Shown here: in pieces, positions 7,605 through 16,037 of the stretch
Position numbering within the stretch: the stretch's first letter is position 1
How the letters are laid out: every line of letters starts with the position of its first letter
Source: Aeromicrobium sp. CnD17-E
Lineage (GTDB): Bacteria; Actinomycetota; Actinomycetes; Propionibacteriales; Nocardioidaceae
Assembly: GCF_024124745.1 (NCBI RefSeq)
Contig: NZ_JAMXRU010000004.1
Coordinates: 1 to 64,000, forward strand
Length of the DNA: 64,000 bases
Direction: 5' to 3'
Program-made: the position numbers and the translations under genes
Notes under the pieces: generated by a model
What the model was told of the DNA's origin: nothing
Seen by the model: only the letters and a program-made list of their open reading frames with translations
Database searches by the model: none

Positions 7605-8219
7605 CGCGTTCGGGGGCGGTTCTCGCTCGACCTGCGGCTGCGTCGGTGTGGCTTGTCGCTCGGGTGGGGCTGCGTCGGCGCGGCTTCGACTCGTCCTGCG
7701 ATCCGCAACGGCCTCGACCGGGCGGCTGGGACCGGCGGCGGCTCGGGTTCTCGGGCTGTGGCTCGCATAGGAGGCAAGAATCTGCGTTTGCGCCTGCCAT
7801 CGGTGGATCTGCAACCGCAGGAGCGCTTGTGCGGTTGCAGATCCACCGCCGAGCGGGCCAGACGTGGCAACGATGCTTCCTTCTCGTGGACCGTTCCACG
7901 CGAAGGAAGAAGCGCTGCCCACCCCACCCCAAAGTGCACCCACGATTCTTCATTCGCGCGCCTGAGGTCGAACACTTCTGCGTTGGTGACGGGATCCCGT
8001 GGCAAACGCAGAAGCCTCGGAGTCTCACGCACGACCGCCGATCCTTGCGCCCCCAGCAGGAGCCGCAGCCCGAGATCCCAGACCAGCGCGGCCGCCAGCC
8101 GCCCGGTCGAGGCCCTTGCGGAGACCACACCCGACGAAAGCCGAGGCAGCGCACCAGCGCCACGAGACCCCCGCAGGCAGCGCACCAGCAGGTCGGACGA
8201 GGAGCTGAGCCCGCAGCCC
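7605..8219. repeat. Fold-back region of nested inverted repeats, no gene seen
   Basis: This stretch lacks a convincing gene. Its flanks form an imperfect inverted repeat of roughly 0.5 kb centred near 7910. The best-matched arm, CCAGCCGCCCGGTCGAGGCC at 8095-8114, is the exact complement of 7710-7729. Inside lie smaller hairpins: 7802-7847 (18-bp arms, 46 nt overall), 7876-7909 (CTTCCTTCTCGTGG against CCACGCGAAGGAAG) and 7975-8014 (CTTCTGCGTT arms around the palindrome ACGGGATCCCGT). Open frames here look like GC-rich shadows. It may be a non-autonomous mobile element or repeat cluster. Confidence 0.65.
7802..7847. repeat. 46-nt hairpin repeat, copy 1
   Basis: Perfect 18-bp arms (GGTGGATCTGCAACCGCA and its complement) around a 10-nt loop. 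The sequence and the 46-nt length match three copies near 56.4-56.7 kb, which share the GGTGGRTC start and GAYCCACC end. Confidence 0.75.
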
Positions 8220-8999
8220 CTACGACCCGTCGAGCTCGAGCTCGACCTCGACGTCACCGGACTGCGTCCTGACCCGCACGACGCGGGCGTCCTGCGCGTC
8301 GGTGGCGGGGATGGTGTCGTCGACCTCGCCGGACTCGCTGCGCGCGTCGACGGCGTAGGGCGTGCGGGCCTGCGGGAGGCCCAGGTCGACGTCGCCGCTG
8401 CCGGTGGCGACCTTGACGGCGAAGGGTGCGCGGTCGAACGTCGCCTCGACGTCGCCCGACCCGGTGCGGACGGTGAGGTCCTGCGTACGCAGGCCCTCGG
8501 CCTCCACGTCGCCCGAGCCGGTCCGCACGGCCACCGCGCCCTGGAGGCCCGAGAGGTCGACGTCGCCGGCCCCGGTGAGGAGAACGACGGCCGTACCCTC
8601 GGGGACGGTGATGGTCACGTCGACACCGCAGCCGGGGCTCAGGAGCGGACGGCACGCGGCCTCGAGCCGGGTCGCACCGCCCACGCGCTCGACCTCGAAG
8701 TGGGTGTCGAACAGCCCGCTCCTGACGCGGGCGACGTAGCGAGGGACCGTGACGTCGCCCTGGACGATCCGCACGTCGCTCGGCCCGGCCTGCAGTCTCA
8801 GGAGCCCGGAGCCCTCCAGGTCGAGCTCGCCGGTCTCCGTGCGGGTGTCGCCGAAGAGGTGCGACGCGAGGGCGAACCCGCCGAGGACGAGGACGGCGAG
8901 CACGGCCGTGATGAGCACGGGACGCAGCGTCCGCACGAGCGGCGAGGGTCCCGGGTCGTCATCCAGGTCGTCGAGGGCGCCCGGCGGCGGGTCGTGCAT
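8220..8999 (-). CDS. Membrane-anchored protein with GSGDV repeats (DUF4097-like)
   Basis: A 259-residue protein with a short cytosolic segment, one membrane helix (LITAVLAVLVLGGFALASHLF, about residues 29-49) and an extracytoplasmic beta-rich domain. The second half repeats a short motif: TGAGDVDLSG, TGSGDVEAEG, TGSGDVEATF, TGSGDVDLG, SESGEVDD, TQSGDVEVE. Such SGD(V/I) repeats mark the DUF4097/adhesin-like right-handed beta-solenoid family, whose role is largely unknown. The ATG overlaps the glpD stop by one base (TGATG), so it is probably co-translated with glpD. The open frame runs much further upstream, but that part overlaps glpD and is a shadow. Confidence 0.75.
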   Translation of the reverse strand: MHDPPPGALDDLDDDPGPSPLVRTLRPVLITAVLAVLVLGGFALASHLFGDTRTETGELDLEGSGLLRLQAGPSDVRIVQGDVTVPRYVARVRSGLFDTHFEVERVGGATRLEAACRPLLSPGCGVDVTITVPEGTAVVLLTGAGDVDLSGLQGAVAVRTGSGDVEAEGLRTQDLTVRTGSGDVEATFDRAPFAVKVATGSGDVDLGLPQARTPYAVDARSESGEVDDTIPATDAQDARVVRVRTQSGDVEVELELDGS

Positions 9000-10735
9000 C
9001 ACGGCGTGTCGGCGGTGGCGACCGGCACGACGTCGGGAGCTCCCATGCGGGCGGCGTCGGCGGTCTCGTCGTCGGGCATGGTCTGCGACTCGCGCTCGGC
9101 GGCGACCCGCTTGAGGTAGTGCTCGACCTCGACGTCGCGCTGCTCGCCCGTCCACCCCAGCGCGTCGCCCATGAGGTCGGCGACCTCGCGGGCCACCTCG
9201 GTGCCGCGGTCGAAGGTCTCGATGGAGATCCGGGTGCGGCGGGCGATGACGTCGTCGAGGTGACGCGCGCCCTCGTGGGTCGTGCCGTAGACGACCTCGG
9301 CGCGCAGGTAGTCGTCGGCGCCACCGAGCGGCTCGCCGAGCGAGGGATCGGTCGTGACGAGGTCGAGCACCTCGACGACGAGGGACCCGTAGCGTCGCAG
9401 CAGGTGCTCGATGCGGGCGACGGAGAGTCCGCTGTCGGCGGCCAGGCGGTGCCGCTGGTTCCAGAGCGCCTCGAAGCCGTCGGCACCGAGCAGCGGCACG
9501 TCCTCGGTGCACGACGCCGGGACGACGCGGTCGAGCTGGCGGGTCATGCTGTGGACGGCCGCGTCGACGGCGTCCTTGGCCATCACGCGGTAGGTCGTGT
9601 ACTTGCCGCCGGCGATGACCACGAGGCCCTTGACGCTGGTGGAGACGGCGTGCTCGCGCGAGAGCTTGCTGGTGGCCTCGTCCTCGCCCGCCAGGAGCGG
9701 TCGCAGCCCGGCGTAGACGCCCTCGACGTCGGCGTGGGTCAGCGGCTCGACGAGCACCCGGTTGACGTGCTCGAGCAGGTAGTCGATGTCGTCACGGCTG
9801 GCCGCCGGGTGGTCCTTCGAGAGGTCCCAGTCGGTGTCGGTGGTGCCGATGATCCAGTGCCGTCCCCACGGGATGACGAACAAGACGGACTTCTCCGTGC
9901 GCAGGATGAGCCCTCCCTCGCCCCGGATGCGGTCGCGCGGCACGACGAGGTGGATGCCCTTGGAGGCGCGCACGTGGAACTGGCCGCGCTCGGCGGCCAT
10001 CCCCTGCGTCTCGTCGGTCCAGACGCCGGTGGCGTTCAGCACCACGGACGCCCGGACGTCGAGCTCGCGACCGGACTCGAGGTCCTTGAGGCGGGCACCG
10101 ACCACGCGGCCGCCCTCGCGGAGCAGGTCCACGACGCGGGTCCGGCTGGCGACGTGCGCGCCGTAGGCGGCGGACGTGCGGGCGAGGAACATCGTGTGAC
10201 GGGCGTCGTCGACCTGGGCGTCGTAGTAGCGCAGCGCGCCGACGAGCGCGTCCTTGCGCAGACCGGGGAAGATCTTGCGGGCCCCGCGGCGGGTGTGGTG
10301 GCGGTGCAGCGGGACGCCCTTGCCGTAGCCGGACGCCTTGCTCATCGCGTCGTAGAGCGCGACGCCGGACCCGGCGTAGAAGCGCTCCCAGCCGCGGTGC
10401 TGCAGCGGGTAGAGGAACGCCACCTCCTGCACGAGGTGGGGGGCGAGCTTCTGCAGGTTCAGTCCCCGCTCCTTCAACGCCTCGGCGACGAGCCGGAAGT
10501 CGAGCATCTCCAGGTAGCGCAGGCCACCGTGCATCAGCTTGCTGGACCGGCTCGACGTGCCCGACGCGAAGTCGCGGGCCTCGACCAGACCGACCGAGAG
10601 ACCACGCGTGGCGGCGTCCAGGGCGGCGCCGGCGCCGACGACACCTCCCCCGATCACCAGGACGTCGAGCGGGGCGGCCTCCATCGCGTCGAGGGCGGCC
10701 TGGCGGGCGTGGGGCGAGAGAGGGACGGGGCGCAT
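8999..10735 (-). CDS. glpD: Aerobic glycerol-3-phosphate dehydrogenase
   Basis: A 578-residue FAD enzyme with the dinucleotide motif VLVIGGGVVGAGAALDAATRG near residues 25-45, followed by SGTSSRSSKLMHGGLRYLE, typical of GlpD. The C-terminal helical DAO_C domain is present. It oxidises sn-glycerol 3-phosphate to dihydroxyacetone phosphate and feeds electrons to quinone at the membrane. I use the ATG at 10733-10735, which is preceded closely by GGAGG. A TTG at 10745-10747 would add four residues. No glpF or glpK is adjacent in the window. Confidence 0.95.
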   Translation of the reverse strand: MRPVPLSPHARQAALDAMEAAPLDVLVIGGGVVGAGAALDAATRGLSVGLVEARDFASGTSSRSSKLMHGGLRYLEMLDFRLVAEALKERGLNLQKLAPHLVQEVAFLYPLQHRGWERFYAGSGVALYDAMSKASGYGKGVPLHRHHTRRGARKIFPGLRKDALVGALRYYDAQVDDARHTMFLARTSAAYGAHVASRTRVVDLLREGGRVVGARLKDLESGRELDVRASVVLNATGVWTDETQGMAAERGQFHVRASKGIHLVVPRDRIRGEGGLILRTEKSVLFVIPWGRHWIIGTTDTDWDLSKDHPAASRDDIDYLLEHVNRVLVEPLTHADVEGVYAGLRPLLAGEDEATSKLSREHAVSTSVKGLVVIAGGKYTTYRVMAKDAVDAAVHSMTRQLDRVVPASCTEDVPLLGADGFEALWNQRHRLAADSGLSVARIEHLLRRYGSLVVEVLDLVTTDPSLGEPLGGADDYLRAEVVYGTTHEGARHLDDVIARRTRISIETFDRGTEVAREVADLMGDALGWTGEQRDVEVEHYLKRVAAERESQTMPDDETADAARMGAPDVVPVATADTP

Positions 10736-10833
10736 GCCTCCAGTCAAACAGAGACCCCTCCACGCTGCGCCCTGGGAGGCGCTGCGCCAGTGCGCGCGGC
10801 CTAACTCGGGGCCCCCTCCCTCGTTGTGCAGCC

Positions 10834-11406
10834 GTGGAGGCGATACGACGGCACCCCTTCGTGGCGGTGGGGATCCTGGCAGGGCTCGCGCTGCTGGCCG
10901 CCCTGCTCGTGCCGATGGGCGGGTCCGGCGCGAGCGGTCGCGACGCTGCAGCCGCCGACGACCAGGGCGTCGAGCGTCCTGGGCTGAGCCGTGCCACGCC
11001 GTCGCCGTCGATGTCGGCCGCGGCCTCCGACCCCGAGGAGGAACCCGCGGGGCTCGCTCCCCGCTCGGTGACCGGGTTGCAGGAGCCTGCCGGGCTCCCC
11101 GGCAGTGGCGGCACCTTCAGCGTCCGCGCCCGGCGCATCACCCTGAGTGCGACGTCGAGCGAGCCGATCGGCGTCGTCGGCTACCTCGTGCCGACCAGCC
11201 GCGACCGACCCAGCGGCACGGCCACCGGCGTCGGGACGTCGTGGTCGATGAGCACGCTCGTGTACGGCCGGCCCGACTACGCGCAGATGTTCATGCAGGC
11301 CGGCCCGAGCGGCGCGACGATCACGTGCACGATCACGGTCGACGGCAGGGTCACGGAGCGGCGCTCGTCGGCCGGGCCGTACGGGCAGCTGTTCTGCCAG
11401 GGTTGA
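10834..11406 (+). CDS. Secreted or membrane-anchored MmpS-like protein
   Basis: A 190-residue protein with an N-terminal helix (FVAVGILAGLALLAALLVPMG, about residues 9-29), a low-complexity Pro/Ser/Glu linker and a C-terminal beta domain. The end contains ATITCTITVDGRVTERRSSAGPYGQLFCQG as visible motifs in pieces (TCTITVDG, SSAGPYG, FC). That pattern, with two Cys bracketing a beta-hairpin, resembles the MmpS/transport-accessory fold of mycobacteria. The similarity is a pattern judgement only. No MmpL-type transporter lies nearby. The GTG start lacks an obvious ribosome binding site. It is divergent from glpD. Confidence 0.6.
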   Translation: MEAIRRHPFVAVGILAGLALLAALLVPMGGSGASGRDAAAADDQGVERPGLSRATPSPSMSAAASDPEEEPAGLAPRSVTGLQEPAGLPGSGGTFSVRARRITLSATSSEPIGVVGYLVPTSRDRPSGTATGVGTSWSMSTLVYGRPDYAQMFMQAGPSGATITCTITVDGRVTERRSSAGPYGQLFCQG

Positions 11407-11452
11407 CACCGACCCTGCGCGGGCACGGCTCCCGTTCTGCCAGAGTGGCGCC

Positions 11453-13114
11453 ATGACGAGCAGGTGGTTCACGCAGCCCGAGGGGTCGGGCTGGTACGCG
11501 GTGCCCTCGAGCGAGGTCAGGGAGTCGCGGGAGGAGACGGCCGACGTCGTGGTGCTCGGCGGAGGCCACAACGCGCTCGTCGCCGCCACCTACCTGGCCC
11601 GGGCGGGCCTCGACGTCGTGCTGCTCGAGCGGCTCGACCACGTCGGCGGCGCGGCCGTCAGCGCCCGGACGTTCCCCGAGCACGACGCGCGGCTCTCGCG
11701 CTACTCCTACCTCGTCAGCCTCATGCCCGAGGCCCTCGTGAAGGAGCTCGGGCTGGACCTGGAGCTGCGCTCGCGCGCCACCGCCTCCTACACGCCCTAC
11801 GAGCGTGACGGCGAGCCACGCGGGCTGCTCGTCGAGACCGACGAGGGCGACGCCACGCGGGCGTCCTTCCGCGCCCTCACCGGCGACGACGACGCCTTCG
11901 AGGCCTGGCAGGCGTTCTACGGCGAGGTCGGCGGACTGGCCGCTGCCGTCGCGCCCACGCTGCTGCGGCCGCTCCCCCTGGCCGGCGACCTCGGGCCCGC
12001 CACCGGCCAGCCCGTCTGGACGGACGTGGTCGAGCGACCGCTGGGCGAGACGCTGGAGCGTCGCTTCGCCGACGACGTCGTGCGCGGCGTGGTCGGCACC
12101 GACGGGCTCATCGGCACCTTCGCGTCGCTGCACGACCCGTCCCTGGTGCAGAACCGCTGCTTCCTGTACCACCTCGTGGGCAACGGGACGGGCGAGTGGC
12201 GGGTGCCGGTCGGCGGGATGGGTGCGGTGACCGGCGAGCTGGAGCGCGTGGCGCGGGAGGCCGGGGTCCGCATCCTCACGGGGGTCACGGTGACCCGCGT
12301 CAAGCAGCTCGAGGAGCGCGAGGCGTGCGACTGCGGCGACCCTGGCGAGGAGGCCGGTGTCGTCGTCGACGCCGTCGACGACGACGGGCACCTGCACGTC
12401 AGCGCCGCGTACGCGCTCAGCGGCATCGCGCCGCACGCCCTCGACGCGCTGCTGTGGCCCGGCGACCAGGCCGGCGTGCCCCGGCCGTCCGGCTCCCAGC
12501 TCAAGATCAACCTGCTCGTCTCGCGCCTGCCCCGGCTGCGCTCCGGCGACGACCCGACGGTCGCGTTCGCCGGCACGTTCCACGTCGACGAGGCCATGAG
12601 CCAGGTCGAGGCCCTGCACGCCGCGGCCGAGCGTGGGGAGCAGCCGTTTGCGTCGGGCGAGCTGTACTGCCACACGCTCACCGACCGGTCGATCCTCGGA
12701 CCCGAGCTGGCGGCGACCGACGCCCAGACCCTCACCTGGTTCGGCCTGCACACCCCCTACGAGAACCTGCTCGACGAGGGGGCCGCCGAGCGCGAGTACC
12801 GGCGGTTCCTCACCGCGATCGACGCGCACCTAGCCGAGCCCCTGGAGCCGCTCGTGATCGGCGTGGAGGTCAAGACGCCCGCCGACGTCGAGCAGGCCCT
12901 CGCCATGCCCGGCGGACACATCTTCCACGGCGACCTCGCGTGGCCCTGGCTCGAGGACGACGAGCCCGCCGAGACCCCCGCGCAGCGGTGGGGCGTCGCG
13001 ACCGCCCACGACCGGATCCTGCTGTGCGGCAGCGGCGCCCGACGCGGCGGCGCCGTGAGCGGCATCGCCGGCCACAACGCCGCCCACGCCCTCCTCGAGC
13101 TGCTCGGCCACTGA
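11453..13114 (+). CDS. FAD-dependent oxidoreductase, phytoene desaturase/PYROXD2 type
   Basis: A 553-residue flavoprotein. The FAD motif VVVLGGGHNALVAATYLARAG is followed by DVVLLERLDHVGGAAVS, and the GGHNALVAA form is typical of PYROXD2-like members of the carotenoid-desaturase superfamily. A second dinucleotide-type motif lies near the C-terminus (ILLCGSGARRGGAVSGIAGHNAA). A Cys-bearing insert (ACDCGDPG) near residue 290 is unusual. No carotenoid genes are adjacent, so pigment synthesis is not supported. The substrate is unknown. Confidence 0.75.
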   Translation: MTSRWFTQPEGSGWYAVPSSEVRESREETADVVVLGGGHNALVAATYLARAGLDVVLLERLDHVGGAAVSARTFPEHDARLSRYSYLVSLMPEALVKELGLDLELRSRATASYTPYERDGEPRGLLVETDEGDATRASFRALTGDDDAFEAWQAFYGEVGGLAAAVAPTLLRPLPLAGDLGPATGQPVWTDVVERPLGETLERRFADDVVRGVVGTDGLIGTFASLHDPSLVQNRCFLYHLVGNGTGEWRVPVGGMGAVTGELERVAREAGVRILTGVTVTRVKQLEEREACDCGDPGEEAGVVVDAVDDDGHLHVSAAYALSGIAPHALDALLWPGDQAGVPRPSGSQLKINLLVSRLPRLRSGDDPTVAFAGTFHVDEAMSQVEALHAAAERGEQPFASGELYCHTLTDRSILGPELAATDAQTLTWFGLHTPYENLLDEGAAEREYRRFLTAIDAHLAEPLEPLVIGVEVKTPADVEQALAMPGGHIFHGDLAWPWLEDDEPAETPAQRWGVATAHDRILLCGSGARRGGAVSGIAGHNAAHALLELLGH

Positions 13115-13163
13115 CCCCGATTTCGGCTCCCGGACCCCTGCTGGTAATGTTCTCTGAGCGCGA

Positions 13164-13547
<384 letters not shown>

Positions 13548-13617
13548 TGCGGGACCGGCCGCGAGCCAGGGGAACCGACGCGGCGCGCGGCACGTTGTCG
13601 ACGCAGGAGGTCCCACC

Positions 13618-13899
13618 ATGAAGTGTCCCACCGACGGTTCCACCCTGACCATGAGCGAGCGCGCCGGCGTCGAGATCGACTACTGCCCCGAGTGCCGGGG
13701 CGTCTGGCTCGACCGCGGCGAGCTCGACAAGATCCTCGACCGCGCCACGGCCGACGCCCCCGCAGCCCCCGCGCCGCGCGACGAGCGTCGCCCCGACCGC
13801 GACCGCGACGACCGGTACCGCCCCGACGACCGGTACCGCGACGACCGCTACCGCAAGCCGAAGAAGAAGGAGCACTGGCTCATGGAGATCCTCGGCTGA
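13618..13899 (+). CDS. Small zinc-ribbon protein (zf-TFIIB type)
   Basis: A 93-residue protein. The N-terminal half is a zinc ribbon with CPTDG (Cys3) and CPECRGVWLDRGELDKI, matching the zf-TFIIB family of small bacterial proteins. The middle is a disordered, charged stretch of Arg/Asp-Tyr repeats (DDRYRPDDRYRDDRYR) and a KPKKK tract, ending in LMEILG. Family function is poorly known; nucleic-acid binding is plausible. AGGAGG sits just before the ATG. It directly follows the tRNA-Lys repeat array. Confidence 0.8.
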   Translation: MKCPTDGSTLTMSERAGVEIDYCPECRGVWLDRGELDKILDRATADAPAAPAPRDERRPDRDRDDRYRPDDRYRDDRYRKPKKKEHWLMEILG

Positions 13900-13956
13900 C
13901 CGTCCACGGAGCGGACACTCCGGAACACCACGCGGAGCGTCACGGTTGACGACCCC

Positions 13957-14808
13957 ATGAAGATCCTGCTCACCGGGGGAACCGGGTTCGTGGGTGCAGC
14001 CGTGCTGCGCCGCCTCGTCGACGACGGCCACGCCGTCACCGCCGTCGTCCGGAGCGAGAGCTCCGGGGAGACCGTCGCCGCCGCGGGCGCCACGCCGCTC
14101 CAGGGCGACCTGTTCGACAGCGCCTGGCTGGCGGCCCAGCTGCGCGAGCACGACGCCGGCGTGCACACCGCCGCCCCCGGCGACGCGACGTCCGCGACCA
14201 TGGACGACGCCGTCGTCGACGCCGCGGTCGAGGCGTTCGGCGGCACCGACAAGCCGTTCGTGCACACCGGAGGGGTCTGGACCTACGGCTCCGGCGCCGA
14301 CCTCGACGAGGAGACGCCCTACGACGCGCCCGCCATCACCGCCTGGCGCCGGGCGCGCGAGGACCGGCTGCTCGACTCCTCGGTCCGGGCCACCGTCGTG
14401 CAGCCCGGCATCGTGCACGCTCCGGGCCAGGGCATCCCCCAGCAGCTCGTGGCTGCGCCCCGCACCGGTGAGGGCGCGCTCGAGCTGATCGGCTCGGGCG
14501 AGCAGCACTGGACCACGATCCACGTCGACGACCTGGCCGACCTGTACGCGCTGGTCGTCGCGAGCGGCTCCGGCCACGGACGCCTGCTCGGCGTCAGCGG
14601 TCACTCCCCCAGCGTCCGCGACCTCGGACTCGCGCTCGCCGACGCCGTCGCGGGCACCTCGGTCGAGACCGTGCACGAGCGGCTCGGCGAGGCCTTCGGC
14701 GACGCGCTGCTGCTCGACCAGCAGGCGAGCGGCGCCAAGGCGCGCTCGCTGGGCTGGCAGCCGACGCGGCCGACGCTCGTCGAGGAGCTGCGGGCCACCC
14801 GCGCCTGA
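13957..14808 (+). CDS. NAD-dependent epimerase/dehydratase family protein
   Basis: A 283-residue extended short-chain dehydrogenase. The N-terminus MKILLTGGTGFVGAAVLRRL carries the TGGTGFVG NAD(P)-binding motif. It lacks a clear YxxxK, showing only VWTYGSG and related segments in the expected part, so it may be an atypical reductase or an NmrA-like sensor. Substrate is unknown. It is followed within 6 bp by the DUF503 gene on the same strand. Confidence 0.78.
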   Translation: MKILLTGGTGFVGAAVLRRLVDDGHAVTAVVRSESSGETVAAAGATPLQGDLFDSAWLAAQLREHDAGVHTAAPGDATSATMDDAVVDAAVEAFGGTDKPFVHTGGVWTYGSGADLDEETPYDAPAITAWRRAREDRLLDSSVRATVVQPGIVHAPGQGIPQQLVAAPRTGEGALELIGSGEQHWTTIHVDDLADLYALVVASGSGHGRLLGVSGHSPSVRDLGLALADAVAGTSVETVHERLGEAFGDALLLDQQASGAKARSLGWQPTRPTLVEELRATRA

Positions 14809-14813
14809 GCGCC

Positions 14814-15122
14814 GTGGCAGCCATGTGGGTCGGGTGGCTCGAGGCCGAGCTGCTCCTCGGCGACGTGCACACACTGAAGCAGAAGCGCGCGGTCGTGCGA
14901 CCCGTCGTGGCCGAGCTGAAACGGGCGCTCGACGTGTCCGTGGCCGAGGTCGGGCACACCGACCTCTACCGACGCACGGTCGTGGGCGTGGCCCTGACGT
15001 CGGGCGACCACGCCCACGCCGACGCGCTGCTCGACCGTGCCGAACGGCTCCTCGCCTCACGGCCCGACGTCGACCTGCTGTCGGTGCGGCGTCGGCTCGT
15101 GCGCAGCGACGACCTCGACTGA
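14814..15122 (+). CDS. DUF503 family protein
   Basis: About 102 residues from a GTG start; the ATG at 14823 is an alternative. The pattern WLEAELLLGDVHTLKQKRAVVRPVVAELKR, with Leu-x-Ser/Thr-Leu-Lys-x-Lys-Arg, is characteristic of DUF503, a small ferredoxin-like-fold family often found beside rbfA and infB. Here it stands apart from those genes. Function is unknown. It is convergent with a small membrane ORF that ends 5 bp further on. Confidence 0.78.
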   Translation: MAAMWVGWLEAELLLGDVHTLKQKRAVVRPVVAELKRALDVSVAEVGHTDLYRRTVVGVALTSGDHAHADALLDRAERLLASRPDVDLLSVRRRLVRSDDLD

Positions 15123-15126
15123 GACG

Positions 15127-15297
15127 TCACCCGACGACGACACGCGCCGTCACGGCCACCGCCCCGACCACGGTCGTCACGCCGGCCGCCAGCCACGCGC
15201 CGCCGAACCGCTCCAGGCTCTCCTGCAGCGTGTGCGGAGGTCGCGGCTCGTCGGCGGGTGCGGCGGGGACGGGACGGTGGTCGGGTGCGGTGGTCAT
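15127..15297 (-). CDS. Small single-helix membrane protein behind kdpE
   Basis: A 56-residue ORF with a Pro-rich cytosolic N-terminus, then LQESLERFGGAWLAAGVTT and a hydrophobic C-terminus ending VVVG. It keeps the strong third-position GC bias of real genes here. It starts 60 bp after the kdpE stop on the same strand, and that gap holds TGACG boxes like those before kdpF. I do not recognise a family. A role as a Kdp-regulated small membrane protein is only a suggestion. The ribosome binding site is weak. Confidence 0.5.
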   Translation of the reverse strand: MTTAPDHRPVPAAPADEPRPPHTLQESLERFGGAWLAAGVTTVVGAVAVTARVVVG

Positions 15298-15320
15298 GCT
15301 CAGAGCCTGCGCCCGGGACG

Positions 15321-15359
15321 CGTCAAGGATCCAGGAGGCGCCGCGTCAGGATCGCGTCA
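15321..15359 (-). promoter_or_regulatory. TGACG boxes between kdpE and the small ORF
   Basis: Reading along the minus strand, TGACG occurs at 15359-15355, 15348-15344 and 15325-15321, spaced by 11 and 23 bp. The box repeats the phased TGACG set in front of kdpF, but on the opposite strand relative to the gene it precedes. It could be a second KdpE site. Confidence 0.4.
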
Positions 15360-16037
15360 GGACAGGTCGGACAGCAGCCGGTAGCCCAGGCCAGGGTCGG
15401 TGATCAGCATGCGCGGGTGCGCGGGGTCGTCCTCGAGCTTGCGACGCAGCTGCGCGAGGTAGACCCGCAGGTAGTGCGTCTCCCGCTCGTAGGTCGGCCC
15501 CCACACCTCCGTCAGGAGAGTCGTCTGGCGCACGAGGCGTCCCTCCGCCCGCGCCAGGACCTCGACGATCTTCCACTCCGTCGGCGTGAGGTGCACCGGC
15601 TCGCCGGCCCGGGTGGCCCGGCGGTCCTCGACGTCGAGCACCAGGTCGCCCACCGTCACGACGGGAGCCCGCGAGGGCGCGGCCCGGCGCAGCGCCGCCC
15701 GGACGCGCGCCAGGAGCTCCTCCATGCCGAACGGCTTCGTCACGTAGTCGTCGGCCCCGAGGTCGAGTGCCTCCACCTTGTCGTCGGACTCGTGACGCGC
15801 CGACAGGACGACCACGGGCACCTGCGAGGTCTCGCGGATCCTGCGCAGCACCTGCGTGCCGTCGAGGTCGGGCAGGCCCAGGTCGAGCAGGACGACGTCC
15901 GGCACCCGCTCGGTGAGCGACTGCAGCGCGGACCGGCCGTCCGCCACCGTCTCGACCTCGTAGCCCCGCGCGCGCATCGCGATGCCCAAGGTCCGCAGGA
16001 TCGCCGCGTCGTCGTCGACCGCCAGCACCACCGTCAT
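15357..16037 (-). CDS. kdpE: Response regulator KdpE
   Basis: A 226-residue OmpR/PhoB-type regulator. The receiver has the acidic pocket (VLAVDDD), the phospho-acceptor Asp in LLDLGLPDLDG and the Lys in VTKPFGMEELLARVRAAL. The C-terminal winged helix follows, with LTPTEWKIVEVLAR and the recognition region THYLRVYLAQLRRKLE. It is the partner of KdpD and activates kdpFABC under potassium limitation. Its ATG overlaps the kdpD stop (ATGA). Gene order is kdpFABCDE, all on the minus strand. Confidence 0.95.
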   Translation of the reverse strand: MTVVLAVDDDAAILRTLGIAMRARGYEVETVADGRSALQSLTERVPDVVLLDLGLPDLDGTQVLRRIRETSQVPVVVLSARHESDDKVEALDLGADDYVTKPFGMEELLARVRAALRRAAPSRAPVVTVGDLVLDVEDRRATRAGEPVHLTPTEWKIVEVLARAEGRLVRQTTLLTEVWGPTYERETHYLRVYLAQLRRKLEDDPAHPRMLITDPGLGYRLLSDLS

